The notes under the pieces are model-generated. The model saw nothing but the letters and a program-made list of their open reading frames with translations, was not told where the DNA came from and did no database searches. A stretch of DNA of 34,851 bases from a bacterium (GTDB taxonomy: Bacteria > SZUA-182 > DTGQ01 > JAFGSM01). Both the position numbers and the translations under genes were made by a program. How positions within the stretch are numbered: position 1 is the first letter of the stretch; each line of letters begins with the position of its first letter. Positions 1 through 8,491 of the stretch are shown in pieces. The stretch spans positions 1 through 34,851 of the forward strand of contig JAFGSM010000128.1 in the NCBI GenBank assembly GCA_016934595.1, read 5' to 3'.

Positions 1-158
1 AAATAATATTCGATTTCACAGATAGTCTAAAATGCGATAGAGAGCCCATAAATCTATACCAATTATCGAGTTTCCAAATTTCTGATCACAATATTTCAGG
101 CTGTGACCTAATACAACCATAATAATCATAACAATGTTTGTAGAAAGGGGGTTGAAAA

Positions 159-596
159 TTGAAGGCTCTAGGACGTCAAGTATTGGTAGAATTTTTTGAT
201 TGTGACAGTCAGATATTAAATGATGTGGACGCAATAAAAATGTTTATGCAAGAGGCTACCGCCATAAGTCAGGCCCATATAGTCCAAAGCGTCTTTCACC
301 TGTTCAACCCTCATGGCGTGAGCGGAGTAGTGGTTATTGCAGAATCGCATTTTGCCATACACACATGGCCTGAATATGGCTATGCCGCTGTTGATCTTTT
401 TACCTGCGGGGAACAGGTTGATCCCTGGAAGGCCATGGAATATCTTAAAAAATGCCTAAAATCTTCAAAAGCTAAAACAATAGAGATGAAACGCGGGCAA
501 CTGGATACACAAGGGAAAGAGCTTTATTATAAACCGCCTGTTATAGACTTTGCCCCTAACCCTGTTTTATTTGATGTGGCTGGTTGTAAAAAATGA
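159..596 (+). CDS. speD: S-adenosylmethionine decarboxylase proenzyme (prokaryotic, pyruvoyl-dependent)
   Basis: Decarboxylates S-adenosylmethionine to give the aminopropyl donor for spermidine synthesis. The self-cleavage motif [12 protein letters not shown] is present: cleavage is expected between Glu62 and Ser63, with Ser63 becoming the pyruvoyl group. His68 and Cys83 sit at the spacing known for the short bacterial (SpeH/Thermotoga-type) enzyme. The length of 145 residues is slightly longer than typical because of a C-terminal tail of about 20 residues. The start is TTG at 159, preceded about 7 nt upstream by a strong AGAAAGGGGG ribosome site; no better ATG exists upstream. It is the first gene of a four-gene polyamine operon, and its stop overlaps the next start (ATGA). 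Confidence 0.95.
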   Translation: MKALGRQVLVEFFDCDSQILNDVDAIKMFMQEATAISQAHIVQSVFHLFNPHGVSGVVVIAESHFAIHTWPEYGYAAVDLFTCGEQVDPWKAMEYLKKCLKSSKAKTIEMKRGQLDTQGKELYYKPPVIDFAPNPVLFDVAGCKK

Positions 597-1069
597 ATCG
601 CGATCTGACTTATGTCCCAAGGTATTATTTTTTTGCCAAAGGTTCATCCGAAGGCAACACACCGCTTAATGCATTTGATGGCGCTTTAATCGATGCAGGG
701 GTTGGAAATTTTAACCTGGTAAAGGTAAGCAGCATTATCCCGCCTAACTGTCAGGAAGGAAAGGGCATCGTAATACCCGCAGGGTCCCTTGTGCCTACTG
801 CTTACGCATCTATTATCAGCGATATCCCCGGCGAGATTATATCGGCGGCGGTCGCTATAGCCTTGCCTAAGAAGAAAGATGTGCCAGGGCTGATTATGGA
901 GTATTCGGCAAGGGGTCACAAAGAGGAAATAGAGTCCATCGTAAGGAATATGGCCAAGGACGGTATGGCGAAGCGTAATACCCAGATAGCTAAAATCATA
1001 AGTGATTCTGTCGAATCTAAAGTAAAGCATATAGGCGCCGCTTTTGCCTCGGTAATGCTCTGGTATTAA
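593..1069 (+). CDS. pdaD: Pyruvoyl-dependent arginine decarboxylase
   Basis: Converts arginine to agmatine, the first step towards putrescine. The PvlArgDC signature [14 protein letters not shown] is at residues 38-51; self-cleavage is expected between Ser46 and Ser47, with Ser47 forming the pyruvoyl cofactor. At 158 residues it matches the archaeal/bacterial pyruvoyl family and not the large PLP-dependent SpeA. The ATG at 593 overlaps the speD stop (ATGA), so the two pyruvoyl enzymes are probably translationally coupled. Agmatinase, the next enzyme of the pathway, is encoded two genes downstream. The family assignment rests on motif and size; the role follows from the operon. Confidence 0.95.
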   Translation: MNRDLTYVPRYYFFAKGSSEGNTPLNAFDGALIDAGVGNFNLVKVSSIIPPNCQEGKGIVIPAGSLVPTAYASIISDIPGEIISAAVAIALPKKKDVPGLIMEYSARGHKEEIESIVRNMAKDGMAKRNTQIAKIISDSVESKVKHIGAAFASVMLWY

Positions 1070-1150
1070 AGAAGAGCAATCCCGCACTTGAGGTTGATTT
1101 TACTTTTTTCGAAGGGATTATTTTATTTTTATAACGATTATTTTATTTAT

Positions 1151-2023
1151 ATGGAACTATGGTTTACAGAAAAGCATAGCCCAAACATTGGACTAACATT
1201 AAAGATTAAGCGCTGTATCTTTCACAAAAAGACATCCTGTCAGCAATTGGACATACTGGAAAGCCTTGATTATGGCAAGATACTGCTCCTTGATGGTCTG
1301 GTAATGATCACGGAAAGGGATGAGTTTGTCTACCATGAGATGATCACCCACGTACCCATAACAGCCCATCCTGATCCAAAATCTATCCTTATCATTGGCG
1401 GTGGAGATGGTGGAACGGTCAGGGAATGCCTAAAACATGCGGGATTGGAGAGGATAGACCTTGTGGAAATAGATGGAGAGGTCATTGACGCTTGTAAGAA
1501 ATTTTTTCCTGAGGTAAGTCAGGGTTTAAACGATCCAAAGGTCAAAATCAGGGTTGAGGACGGAATAAAATTCATTAAAGGCCAGCATAAAAATTATGAC
1601 ATAATCATCATCGATTCAACGGATCCTATTGGCCCTGCTGTTGGATTGTTCGAGAAAACATTTTATCAAGATGTTTTCAATGCACTGAACACAGACGGGA
1701 TTGTCGTGACCCAAAGCGGATCCCCATTCCAAAGCACCGAAACATGGTTAAATATCTTTAAAAATCTGTCCTCTATATTCCCAAAAACCTCTTCATATCT
1801 GGCTTTTATACCTACCTATCCCTCCGGCCTTTGGAGTTTTGTCTTAGCATCCAAAACTGCCCATCCCATTAAGGACATGAGATATGATTATGCAAGGCAA
1901 TTGGGCGCCAGGACTAAATATTATAATCATGCAATACATAAAAGCGCCTTTAGCCTTCCCAACTTCCTTAGCACCCAATTAACCTCCAATGGCCAAACAT
2001 ACATTGACCACCTCCATGAATGA
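1151..2023 (+). CDS. speE: Spermidine synthase (polyamine aminopropyltransferase)
   Basis: Transfers the aminopropyl group from decarboxylated SAM to putrescine to give spermidine. The family pattern starts at MELWFTEKHSPNIGL. It is followed by the nucleotide-binding loop IIGGGDGGTVRE (Gly cluster near residues 83-88), the acidic VEIDGEVID segment that grips the donor, and the DSTDPIGPA motif (near residues 155-159) holding the catalytic Asp. The start at ATG 1151 is chosen because family similarity begins there. An in-frame TTG at 1088 would add 21 hydrophobic residues not seen in the family. Neither site has a good Shine-Dalgarno sequence, which is unusual given the strong one on speD. The product is 290 residues. 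Confidence 0.94.
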   Translation: MELWFTEKHSPNIGLTLKIKRCIFHKKTSCQQLDILESLDYGKILLLDGLVMITERDEFVYHEMITHVPITAHPDPKSILIIGGGDGGTVRECLKHAGLERIDLVEIDGEVIDACKKFFPEVSQGLNDPKVKIRVEDGIKFIKGQHKNYDIIIIDSTDPIGPAVGLFEKTFYQDVFNALNTDGIVVTQSGSPFQSTETWLNIFKNLSSIFPKTSSYLAFIPTYPSGLWSFVLASKTAHPIKDMRYDYARQLGARTKYYNHAIHKSAFSLPNFLSTQLTSNGQTYIDHLHE

Positions 2024-2049
2024 AGATGTATTTTCACGGTAAACACCCA

Positions 2050-2067
2050 TGCCGCTTTCTATCGGCA
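2050..2067. other. Small stem-loop between speE and speB
   Basis: A five-base-pair stem (TGCCG / CGGCA) with an 8-nt loop lies in the 98-nt gap between speE and speB. It also falls within a looser ATTTTCA...TGAAAAT inverted repeat. It has no T-run, so a processing or attenuation site is as likely as a terminator. Confidence 0.25.
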
Positions 2068-2121
2068 CCACGAATCATGAAAATAGAAGCTATTTTCGGA
2101 ATAAACAGCCTATAACAAAAA

Positions 2122-3006
2122 ATGCGCCCAAATTTTGTCAATCCTACATTCATGGGGCTTCAAACCCCATATAATCAAGCGAAGGCAGTCTTAATTGGCT
2201 GTACTATGGACGACACATCATCATTCAGGCCAGGTTCGAGATTTGCGCCCAATAACATAAGATGTAATTCAATAGCTATCGAGTCATACAGCCCAGCCCT
2301 CGGTTCTGATCTGGAAGATATCCCAATAGCAGACTTGGGGGATATTGACCTGCCTTGCGGTAAAAAAGAAAGATCCCTGGATAAAATAGCCCAGACAGCA
2401 GGAGATATTTTGGCAGACAAAAAGTTTCTTGTAGCAATAGGGGGCGAACATCTCATTAGCCTCCCCTTGATCACAGAGCAAAATAAAATCCACCATTCCC
2501 TGAATGTTATTCATCTGGACGCACATTCTGATTTAAGGGACGAATACCAGGGCGAAACTCTATCCCATGCCACTGTTATGAAAAGGGTCATGGAAATAAT
2601 CGGACCCAAAAACCTTTACCAAATAGGCATACGGTCGGGGACAAAAAATGAATTCGATCTTATGAATGACATGGGCAGCTTATACGGATACGAAGAACAA
2701 GACCTTGCCCGCATGAAATATTCTGTAGGTACCTCTCCGTGTTATATATCCCTCGATCTCGACATCCTTGATCCAGGGATATTCCCCGCGACCGGTACAC
2801 CTGAGCCGGGAGGGATCAATTTCAATCAGCTTATAAATATCCTTTACTATATGAAAGACCTTAACGTGATTGGAATCGATGTCGTGGAATATAATCCTCT
2901 GCTGGATCTTTGCGGTCAATGTTCTATTATTGCCGCGAAATTGATCAGAGAGATGATACTCGTGTTTTACAGGCAAGCGGATGTGGCATATCCAAACCAG
3001 CGTTAG
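2122..3006 (+). CDS. speB: Agmatinase (agmatine ureohydrolase)
   Basis: Hydrolyses agmatine to putrescine and urea with a binuclear manganese centre. The ureohydrolase metal ligands are all visible: GGEH (His110), DAHSD (Asp133, His135, Asp137) and SLDLDILDP (Asp212, Asp214). The length of 294 residues is typical. ATG 2122 is taken as start; ATG 2152 (residue 11, MGLQTPY) is possible, and neither has a clear Shine-Dalgarno sequence. The gene completes the arginine-agmatine-putrescine-spermidine route with its three upstream neighbours. An arginase role cannot be excluded from motifs alone, but an adjacent arginine decarboxylase makes agmatine the obvious substrate. Confidence 0.92.
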   Translation: MRPNFVNPTFMGLQTPYNQAKAVLIGCTMDDTSSFRPGSRFAPNNIRCNSIAIESYSPALGSDLEDIPIADLGDIDLPCGKKERSLDKIAQTAGDILADKKFLVAIGGEHLISLPLITEQNKIHHSLNVIHLDAHSDLRDEYQGETLSHATVMKRVMEIIGPKNLYQIGIRSGTKNEFDLMNDMGSLYGYEEQDLARMKYSVGTSPCYISLDLDILDPGIFPATGTPEPGGINFNQLINILYYMKDLNVIGIDVVEYNPLLDLCGQCSIIAAKLIREMILVFYRQADVAYPNQR

Positions 3007-3022
3007 CGGGCTTGGATATGCC
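2985..3022. terminator. Perfect 11-bp inverted repeat between convergent speB and lpxC
   Basis: GGCATATCCAA (2985-2995) and TTGGATATGCC (3012-3022) are perfect inverted copies separated by 16 nt. They overlap the speB stop codon and reach the last base of lpxC. The position between convergent genes suggests a bidirectional transcription stop. No T-tract follows on either strand, so it is not a classical intrinsic terminator. Confidence 0.5.
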
Positions 3023-3966
3023 TAAAGAGGATTAGAAAGAATCAAAGGATTCAAGACGTTTTGAGGAAGGGATAGGCTTTTCTTTGAATTTACAGTCAAT
3101 TCCCTTTCAGCTTCATGATAAGTAACATACTCCCACTGGTTCTCACTTTTTAATATCTTATCAACCAGCATGGCATGCAAACTATGGCCCGCCCTATATG
3201 CCACTAAGTGCCCGACTATGGGATACCCGAGTAGATAAATATCTCCCATTGCATCTATAATCTTATGGCATACAAATTCATCCCGGTATCTCAATTTTCC
3301 ATTTAATATCCTGTAATCATCAATTACAACGGCATTGTCCAGTGAACCACCCTTTGCAAGCCCATTTTTTCGCAGTGTCTTTATTTCACTGAGGAATCCA
3401 AAGGTTCTCGCCCTGGAGATTTTTTTAATAAAATTCTCTCCGGTGCATACATATGAGGCGCTCTGAGAGCCAATAACAGGATGATTAAAGGAAATTGAAT
3501 AGGAAATCCTGAATTGGTCGTCAGGCAACACCCTGACAAACTTGTCTTTGTCCCCTACATGAATCGTCCGTTTTATTTTCAGATATTTCCTTGGGCAATC
3601 CTGGATTATAATCCCAGCCTCGTGAATCAAGAATATAAAAGGGACCGCGCTGCCATCCATTATCGGGATTTCTGTGGAATCGATCTCCACAATTAAATTA
3701 TCGATACCTAATCCCATCAAGGCTGCCAGGATGTGCTCCACTGTTTGAACTTTATAACCGTTTTTCCTTAGGGTTGTTGCATAATTCACATTTATTAGAT
3801 TCTCAAACCTCGCTTCTATAAGGCATTTCTCATCAATATCTACCCTCTTAAAGACTATTCCGGTATCCGGAGGGGCAGGTCTCAGAGTCATTCTCACCTT
3901 CTTCCCGCTATGTAAACCTATACCAGAACACCCTATACTCGTTTTGATAGTCTGTTGCCAAATCAT
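3022..3966 (-). CDS. lpxC: UDP-3-O-acyl-N-acetylglucosamine deacetylase
   Basis: Catalyses the committed step of lipid A synthesis, a zinc-dependent deacetylation in the cytoplasm. Zinc ligands are seen at His78 (VEHILAAL), His234 and Asp238 (CHKIIDAMGD). The general-base histidine is His261 (AGHSLHA), and the early GIGLHSG motif is intact. The 314 residues cover the whole two-domain LpxC fold with a short extra tail. The start is ATG at 3966; an AAAGGG stretch about 14 nt upstream is a poor ribosome site. It is transcribed away from topA across a 465-bp AT-rich gap holding an inverted-repeat element 40 bp before the start codon. Its presence shows that the host makes lipopolysaccharide. Confidence 0.96.
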   Translation of the reverse strand: MIWQQTIKTSIGCSGIGLHSGKKVRMTLRPAPPDTGIVFKRVDIDEKCLIEARFENLINVNYATTLRKNGYKVQTVEHILAALMGLGIDNLIVEIDSTEIPIMDGSAVPFIFLIHEAGIIIQDCPRKYLKIKRTIHVGDKDKFVRVLPDDQFRISYSISFNHPVIGSQSASYVCTGENFIKKISRARTFGFLSEIKTLRKNGLAKGGSLDNAVVIDDYRILNGKLRYRDEFVCHKIIDAMGDIYLLGYPIVGHLVAYRAGHSLHAMLVDKILKSENQWEYVTYHEAERELTVNSKKSLSLPQNVLNPLILSNPL

Positions 3967-4431
3967 AATCTATTTTTTTCCCTTTTTTTGCTTTTTTGTT
4001 TAATCTATTTTAACTGCTCAATATGTCATGGGAAACAAGGCTTCTAAATGGCAATGAGTCGCTATTTCCACAGGATATTGAGCAGTTAAAATCTATTTTA
4101 TTTTTTTCGTCTGAAAATCCCTTCTGGATATTTTCATTCCCCTTTGTGAATCGAAGATTCATGGGCGTTTCATTTTTGTGAATGCATGTCCATTTTGGAT
4201 GATGCCCTACATATACATTGCAATCTCAGTACCATTTCTGCCGGTTATCTATCAATATATATAAAATTATTGATTTTATTGATATTAGACATGCATGACC
4301 TGATAATTAATATCATCCGTATATTGATAAAATCAAACCCAAATACCCTATTTATGGGTATCAAATTATATCTTCATTAATTTCAAAGCTTTATGCTGTA
4401 TAATAAAGTATACACCTATCTTCTTGGCCAC
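3967..4431. other. Gene-free AT-rich gap between lpxC and topA
   Basis: Besides the inverted-repeat element at 4007-4092, this 465-bp gap contains a 6-bp hairpin TGAATC-GAA-GATTCA near 4146-4160. It also contains an imperfect inverted repeat (about 13 of 15 positions) around 4269-4283 and 4322-4336. A 64-codon open frame at 4186-4380 (+) has no ribosome site and low-complexity AT-driven composition, and is not called. The lpxC promoter should lie here, but no convincing -35/-10 pair was identified. Confidence 0.5.
4007..4092. repeat. Inverted-repeat element, family B copy 1
   Basis: The 18-bp ends ATTTTAACTGCTCAATAT (4007-4024) and its exact reverse complement (4075-4092) bound a core of about 50 bp. 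A 10-bp direct repeat ATCTATTTTA (4003-4012 and 4091-4100) overlaps both ends and could be a target-site duplication. Its reverse complement aligns along its whole length with the sequence at 8118-8196, so this is a dispersed family and not just a hairpin. No coding capacity. Confidence 0.75.
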
Positions 4432-6834
4432 TCATATCTCTTCCTTATAATCGCAGTTTTTGCTCCCGCAAGAACGTGAAGGCTTCTTGCCGCCGGATTC
4501 CTGCATAACAGGATAACCGCATTTGGGGCACGGAGAGAGAACAGGTTTTCCCCAGATGGCATAATCGCAATCCGGGTATCTGCTGCAACTATAAAACAAC
4601 CTGCCCTGTCTTGTGCGCCTTTCTGTCAATTCCCCCCCACAACCCTCCTGAGGGCACTTAATCCCCAGTGTAAGCGGCTTGATATGTTTACATTTCGGAT
4701 AGTTGGAACACGCCAGGAATCGTCCGTACTTCCCGTTCTTTACAACCATGGAAGAACCACATTTTTCACATTTCTGTTCAGTGACGTTTTCCTCTTTCCG
4801 GTCCTGCTCCTGACCCTTAAGCGGCATTATATTATTACACTCGGGATAGCCGCTGCACCCCAGAAACGGACCATAACGGCCATTCCTTATCACCATATCC
4901 CTGCCGCACTTATCACATTTTTGATCAGCTGTTTTTGGCTCGTTTATAACTATCCTTCCTTCTTCTGTCCTCTCAAATTCTTTGGTATTTTTACACTTTG
5001 GATATGCCGAGCAGGCAAGGAATTTGCCATTCCGTCCCCATTTAATTACCATTGACTGACCACACAAATCACAGATCAAATCGGTTTTAACCCCTTCCTT
5101 TTTTATGTTTTTCATCCCATTTTTCGCCTTTTCCAGTGCAAGACGGAAGGCATCATAGAAGACATCAAGCGTCCCTAACCAGTCCTCCTTACCATCTTCT
5201 ATCTTGTCAAGACGGTCCTCCATCATTGCAGTGAATTGAACATTCAAAACCTGAGGAAAATTCTCAACAAGCAGATCGGTTATAATAAAACCCAGCTCAG
5301 TTGGATAAAGCTGCCTTTCCTTGCTGACCACATATTCCCTGTCAACGATTGTGCCAAGTATGGTTGCATAGGTGCTGGGCCTTCCAATACCCTTCTCTTC
5401 GAGTTCCCTTATAAGTGTGGCCTCGCTATATCTGGGCGGAGGTTGTGTAAAGTGCTGCTTTGGGATTAACTCTTCGAGTTTCAGGCTCTCACCCTCCTTG
5501 AGGGGTGGCAGAGCCTTTGTGTCCTCCTTGTCCTGGCCGTCTTCCTCGTCTTGAATCATACGTTTTGTTTTGCTCTGATAAAGCCTCAGATAACCATCAA
5601 ATCTCATAACCGAACCGGTTGCCCTAAACATATATTCACCTGCCTTTATATCAATGGTGTTTATATCGAATAAGGCATCCGATATCTGACATGCCAAAAA
5701 TCTTTTCCATATCAAAGAATATATACAAAATTCATCAGGTGTAAGAAATCTCCTGACAGATTCCGGTTCCCTACTGACAGATGTAGGCCGTATGGCCTCA
5801 TGCGCCTCCTGCGCGGTTTTTCTGCTTTTATATACCCTGGGGGCGGAGGGACAATACTCAGACCCGAAGTTCCCAACAATATAATCCCTTGCCTCATTTA
5901 TCGCCTCAACAGCCAGCCTTGTCGAGTCCGTCCTCATATATGTAATCATGCCTACAGAGCCGGCCTCGCCTAAGTCCTTTCCTTCGTAAAGCCTTTGAGC
6001 GATGAGCATGGTTTTTTTTGCAGGGAAACGGTATAACCTGGATGCCTCCTGCTGTAAAGTGCTGGTGATAAAAGGAGGCAAAGGGCGCCTTTTCTGATCC
6101 TTCTTGACTATTTTTTTGACCTGATATAGCTCGCCCTTTATGGCATCCAGTATAGCATCGGCATGAGATTTATCAGGGATTGTAATCTTTTTTCCCTTGT
6201 ATTGATGGAGCTTCGCAAAAAACTGGGGAGGCGTATCTCCCTCCAAAGAAGCTGTGATCGTCCAATACTCCTGCGGTTCAAAGGCTGTTATCTCCCTTTC
6301 TCTCTCACATATAAGCCTCACCGCCACAGATTGAACACGGCCTGCGCTGAGCCCCCATTTGACCTTTTCCCAAAGGATGGGGCTTATTTGATAACCGACC
6401 AGACGATCCATGATACGCCTTGTCTGTTGAGCATTTACCTTGTCTATATCTATCCTGCCAGGTTTCTCGAGCCCCATTTTTACCGCGCTTTTTGTAATCT
6501 CATTAAACAATACCCTGTAAATCCTGTCTTTGTCGACATCCAGCTCATTTGCGATATGCCAGCTTATTGCCTCTCCTTCCCTGTCAGGGTCTGGAGCAAG
6601 AAATATCTTTTCCGCCCCCTCGGCTATTTTCTTGATCTCATTCAATACCTTTGCCTTGCCATGTATAGTTATGTATTCAGGCTTAAATCCATTGTTTACA
6701 TCTACGCCAAGCCTTTTCTGGGGGAGGTCTTTTACATGACCGACAGATGCCTTTATCATATAATCCGAGCTGAGAAATTTCTTAAGTGTCCTAACCTTTG
6801 TTGGAGACTCGACAATGATTAGCGATTTTGCCAT
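4432..6834 (-). CDS. topA: DNA topoisomerase I (type IA)
   Basis: Relaxes negative supercoils through a transient 5'-phosphotyrosine break. The N-terminal Toprim domain has Glu9 (IVESPTK) and the DPDREGE metal motif (residues 82-88). The active tyrosine is Tyr299 in GMITYMRTDST. The C-terminal part, roughly residues 590-800, contains five Cys-rich zinc-ribbon repeats of the CxxCG...ACSxYPxC type; the fourth carries an extra residue (CPQEGC) and the last is divergent. The 800 residues are full length. The start is ATG 6834, with AGGAA about 10 nt upstream. It lies 95 bp downstream of dprA, a common pairing, and is probably co-transcribed with it. Confidence 0.97.
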   Translation of the reverse strand: MAKSLIIVESPTKVRTLKKFLSSDYMIKASVGHVKDLPQKRLGVDVNNGFKPEYITIHGKAKVLNEIKKIAEGAEKIFLAPDPDREGEAISWHIANELDVDKDRIYRVLFNEITKSAVKMGLEKPGRIDIDKVNAQQTRRIMDRLVGYQISPILWEKVKWGLSAGRVQSVAVRLICEREREITAFEPQEYWTITASLEGDTPPQFFAKLHQYKGKKITIPDKSHADAILDAIKGELYQVKKIVKKDQKRRPLPPFITSTLQQEASRLYRFPAKKTMLIAQRLYEGKDLGEAGSVGMITYMRTDSTRLAVEAINEARDYIVGNFGSEYCPSAPRVYKSRKTAQEAHEAIRPTSVSREPESVRRFLTPDEFCIYSLIWKRFLACQISDALFDINTIDIKAGEYMFRATGSVMRFDGYLRLYQSKTKRMIQDEEDGQDKEDTKALPPLKEGESLKLEELIPKQHFTQPPPRYSEATLIRELEEKGIGRPSTYATILGTIVDREYVVSKERQLYPTELGFIITDLLVENFPQVLNVQFTAMMEDRLDKIEDGKEDWLGTLDVFYDAFRLALEKAKNGMKNIKKEGVKTDLICDLCGQSMVIKWGRNGKFLACSAYPKCKNTKEFERTEEGRIVINEPKTADQKCDKCGRDMVIRNGRYGPFLGCSGYPECNNIMPLKGQEQDRKEENVTEQKCEKCGSSMVVKNGKYGRFLACSNYPKCKHIKPLTLGIKCPQEGCGGELTERRTRQGRLFYSCSRYPDCDYAIWGKPVLSPCPKCGYPVMQESGGKKPSRSCGSKNCDYKEEI

Positions 6835-6929
6835 ATCAAAATTTCCTATAATGCATTACCCCTGGTCAATTACAGGGTATTTTAGATTTGTATTTTTCAT
6901 AATGAAATCAATAAGTAAGCGGTCTTTGG

Positions 6930-8039
6930 CTAAACCCTGGCATATATGTTGCCAGGAAGTTGCCTGATTATACCTTCCATTTCCAACTTAATCAATCTGC
7001 TCAACAACTCTTGGGCAGGCATCCCTGTCTTCTCGATCAGGCTGTCTATATGTGCGGGCCCGTCAATCAGCTCTTTCAATATAGGGTCAAGGTTGGTATC
7101 TGCCCTGCTTGGCAAATCTTTTATATCCAATCCTTTCCCATTCAGGTTTTTAAACAATACAGGCCCCAAATGGGGCCCCAATTCCTCAAAAATGTCTTCC
7201 ACATCTTCAACCAATTTTGCCCCTTGCTTTATCAGCCCATTCGTACCCTTGCTCGCCCACGAGTTGATCGGACCTGGCACTGCAAAAACTTCTCTGCCCT
7301 GCTCCAGGGCGAGCCTGGCTGTAATAAGCGCCCCGCTGATTTCCCCTGCCTCCACAACCAGGGTGCCTAAAGTCATGCCGCTTATTATCCGGTTTCTTAA
7401 GGGAAAGTTCTGTTTAAAAGGCGCTGTGCCCAATGGAAACTCTGAGATCACTGCACCGCTCGAGGCTATGGCATCCATCAAAGATTTGTTCTCAGGAGGA
7501 TATATAATATCCAGGCCGCTTCCCATCACCGCAATTGTGCTTCCCCGGGCCTGAAGGGCGCCTCTATGAGCCATTGTATCAATGCCCCTTGCCATGCCGC
7601 TTATAATGGTGATGCCGTGCCCAGCTAATTTGGCGGCCAGGTCCCGCGCCATTGACTTGCCATAAATGGTTGAACGGCGGGACCCGACTATTGCCAGGCT
7701 GATTTTATGCTCAGGGCGCAAACTCCCCTTTATATATAAAACCAGGGGGGGATCGAAGATGCTTTTGAGGGACTCAGGATATCCTGGGTCATCCAAGGTT
7801 ATAAAATCGAGCCCATGCCTCGCCAGCGATTCTTGTTCTGTATTTAATGCCTTTACAAGATCGAAAGATGCTATCCTGCCAGATAGTTCGGGTCCGACCC
7901 CTTCAATCCGGCTTAATTCGTCTGCAGAGGTTTTGAATATCCTGTCTGCCGAGCCAAAGGCATCTTTAAGCCTGCGGCCCAAAACACTTCCTATGCCTGG
8001 GACAAGATTCAAAGATAGATATGAAAGCCTTGTATCCAT
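6930..8039 (-). CDS. dprA: DNA-processing protein DprA
   Basis: Binds incoming single-stranded DNA and loads RecA during transformation; it is also widespread in non-competent bacteria. There is an N-terminal helix-hairpin-helix segment (RIEGVGPELSGRI). A Rossmann-like core follows with GSR, SGMARGIDTMAH, GSGLDIIYPPEN and the SEFPLGTAPFKQNFPLRNR signature. A C-terminal winged-helix (DprA_WH-like) domain covers about the last 65 residues. ATG 8039 (MDTRLSYL) is preferred over a GTG at 8060 because a GGA-type ribosome site lies upstream of the ATG and none precedes the GTG. The product is 369 residues. A family-B repeat lies about 80 bp upstream. Confidence 0.95.
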   Translation of the reverse strand: MDTRLSYLSLNLVPGIGSVLGRRLKDAFGSADRIFKTSADELSRIEGVGPELSGRIASFDLVKALNTEQESLARHGLDFITLDDPGYPESLKSIFDPPLVLYIKGSLRPEHKISLAIVGSRRSTIYGKSMARDLAAKLAGHGITIISGMARGIDTMAHRGALQARGSTIAVMGSGLDIIYPPENKSLMDAIASSGAVISEFPLGTAPFKQNFPLRNRIISGMTLGTLVVEAGEISGALITARLALEQGREVFAVPGPINSWASKGTNGLIKQGAKLVEDVEDIFEELGPHLGPVLFKNLNGKGLDIKDLPSRADTNLDPILKELIDGPAHIDSLIEKTGMPAQELLSRLIKLEMEGIIRQLPGNIYARV

Positions 8040-8117
8040 ATTATATTCCAGATTAAACACCGTTTAGATATCATCATTATATTTTTTTATCATCAATGCT
8101 GTCAATAATCTCAATCT

Positions 8118-8196
8118 TGTCACTGCTCAATATCCTGTTGAAAAAATAACTCATTGCCATTTTGAAGCCTATTTTTCCATAACATATCGAACAATT
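8118..8196. repeat. Inverted-repeat element, family B copy 2 (degenerate)
   Basis: This aligns with the reverse complement of 4007-4092 along its length. It shares CACTGCTCAATATCCTGT, the CTCATTGCCATTT core and GAAGCC, with about three quarters of positions matching by eye. Its right end (CATATCGAACAATT) has decayed from the perfect inverted repeat seen in copy 1. It lies upstream of dprA in the divergent gap shared with the two-component genes. Confidence 0.7.
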
Positions 8197-8328
8197 ACTC
8201 AATCTTCAAAAACGGTTTATGACTTCCTTTAAGGATTGCCTATCTTTTGGGACATCTTGATTTACCTTGACTTTTAGACAAGTTATCTATAGAATTTTCT
8301 CATTATTTGTGCGTTTGACGACCAATCA

Positions 8329-8452
8329 TGATGGCCTCGTAAAAAGTCTAAATCGGTCAAAAATATCAGTATGATATTATAAATTTAGTGTATATTTTAT
8401 TAATATATCGGTAACTTTAAAGCATTAAAAAATACTTTTTACGAGACCATCA
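8329..8452. mobile_element. MITE-like element, family A copy 1
   Basis: A 124-bp AT-rich element bounded by TGATGGCCTCGTAAAAAGT and an inverted copy that differs at one of 19 positions (TGATGGTCTCG...). It has no open frame. Closely similar elements occur at 26198-26320 (opposite orientation) and 34768 to the window end. Its right end is 39 bp upstream of the response-regulator start, so it forms the proximal promoter or 5' leader of that gene. The gap 8040-8491 contains this element, family-B copy 2 and otherwise unremarkable AT-rich sequence. Confidence 0.8.
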
Positions 8453-8491
8453 ATCATAAGTTACCATACCATATTATATCGGCAATACACT

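Noticed and set aside
4186-4380. 64-codon open frame on the plus strand between lpxC and topA
   Set aside because: No ribosome site, composition driven by AT-rich Ile/Leu codons, and it overlaps an imperfect inverted repeat; no family resemblance.
6163-6822. 219-codon plus-strand frame opposite topA
   Set aside because: Antisense shadow of a strongly conserved topA; no motif or ribosome site.
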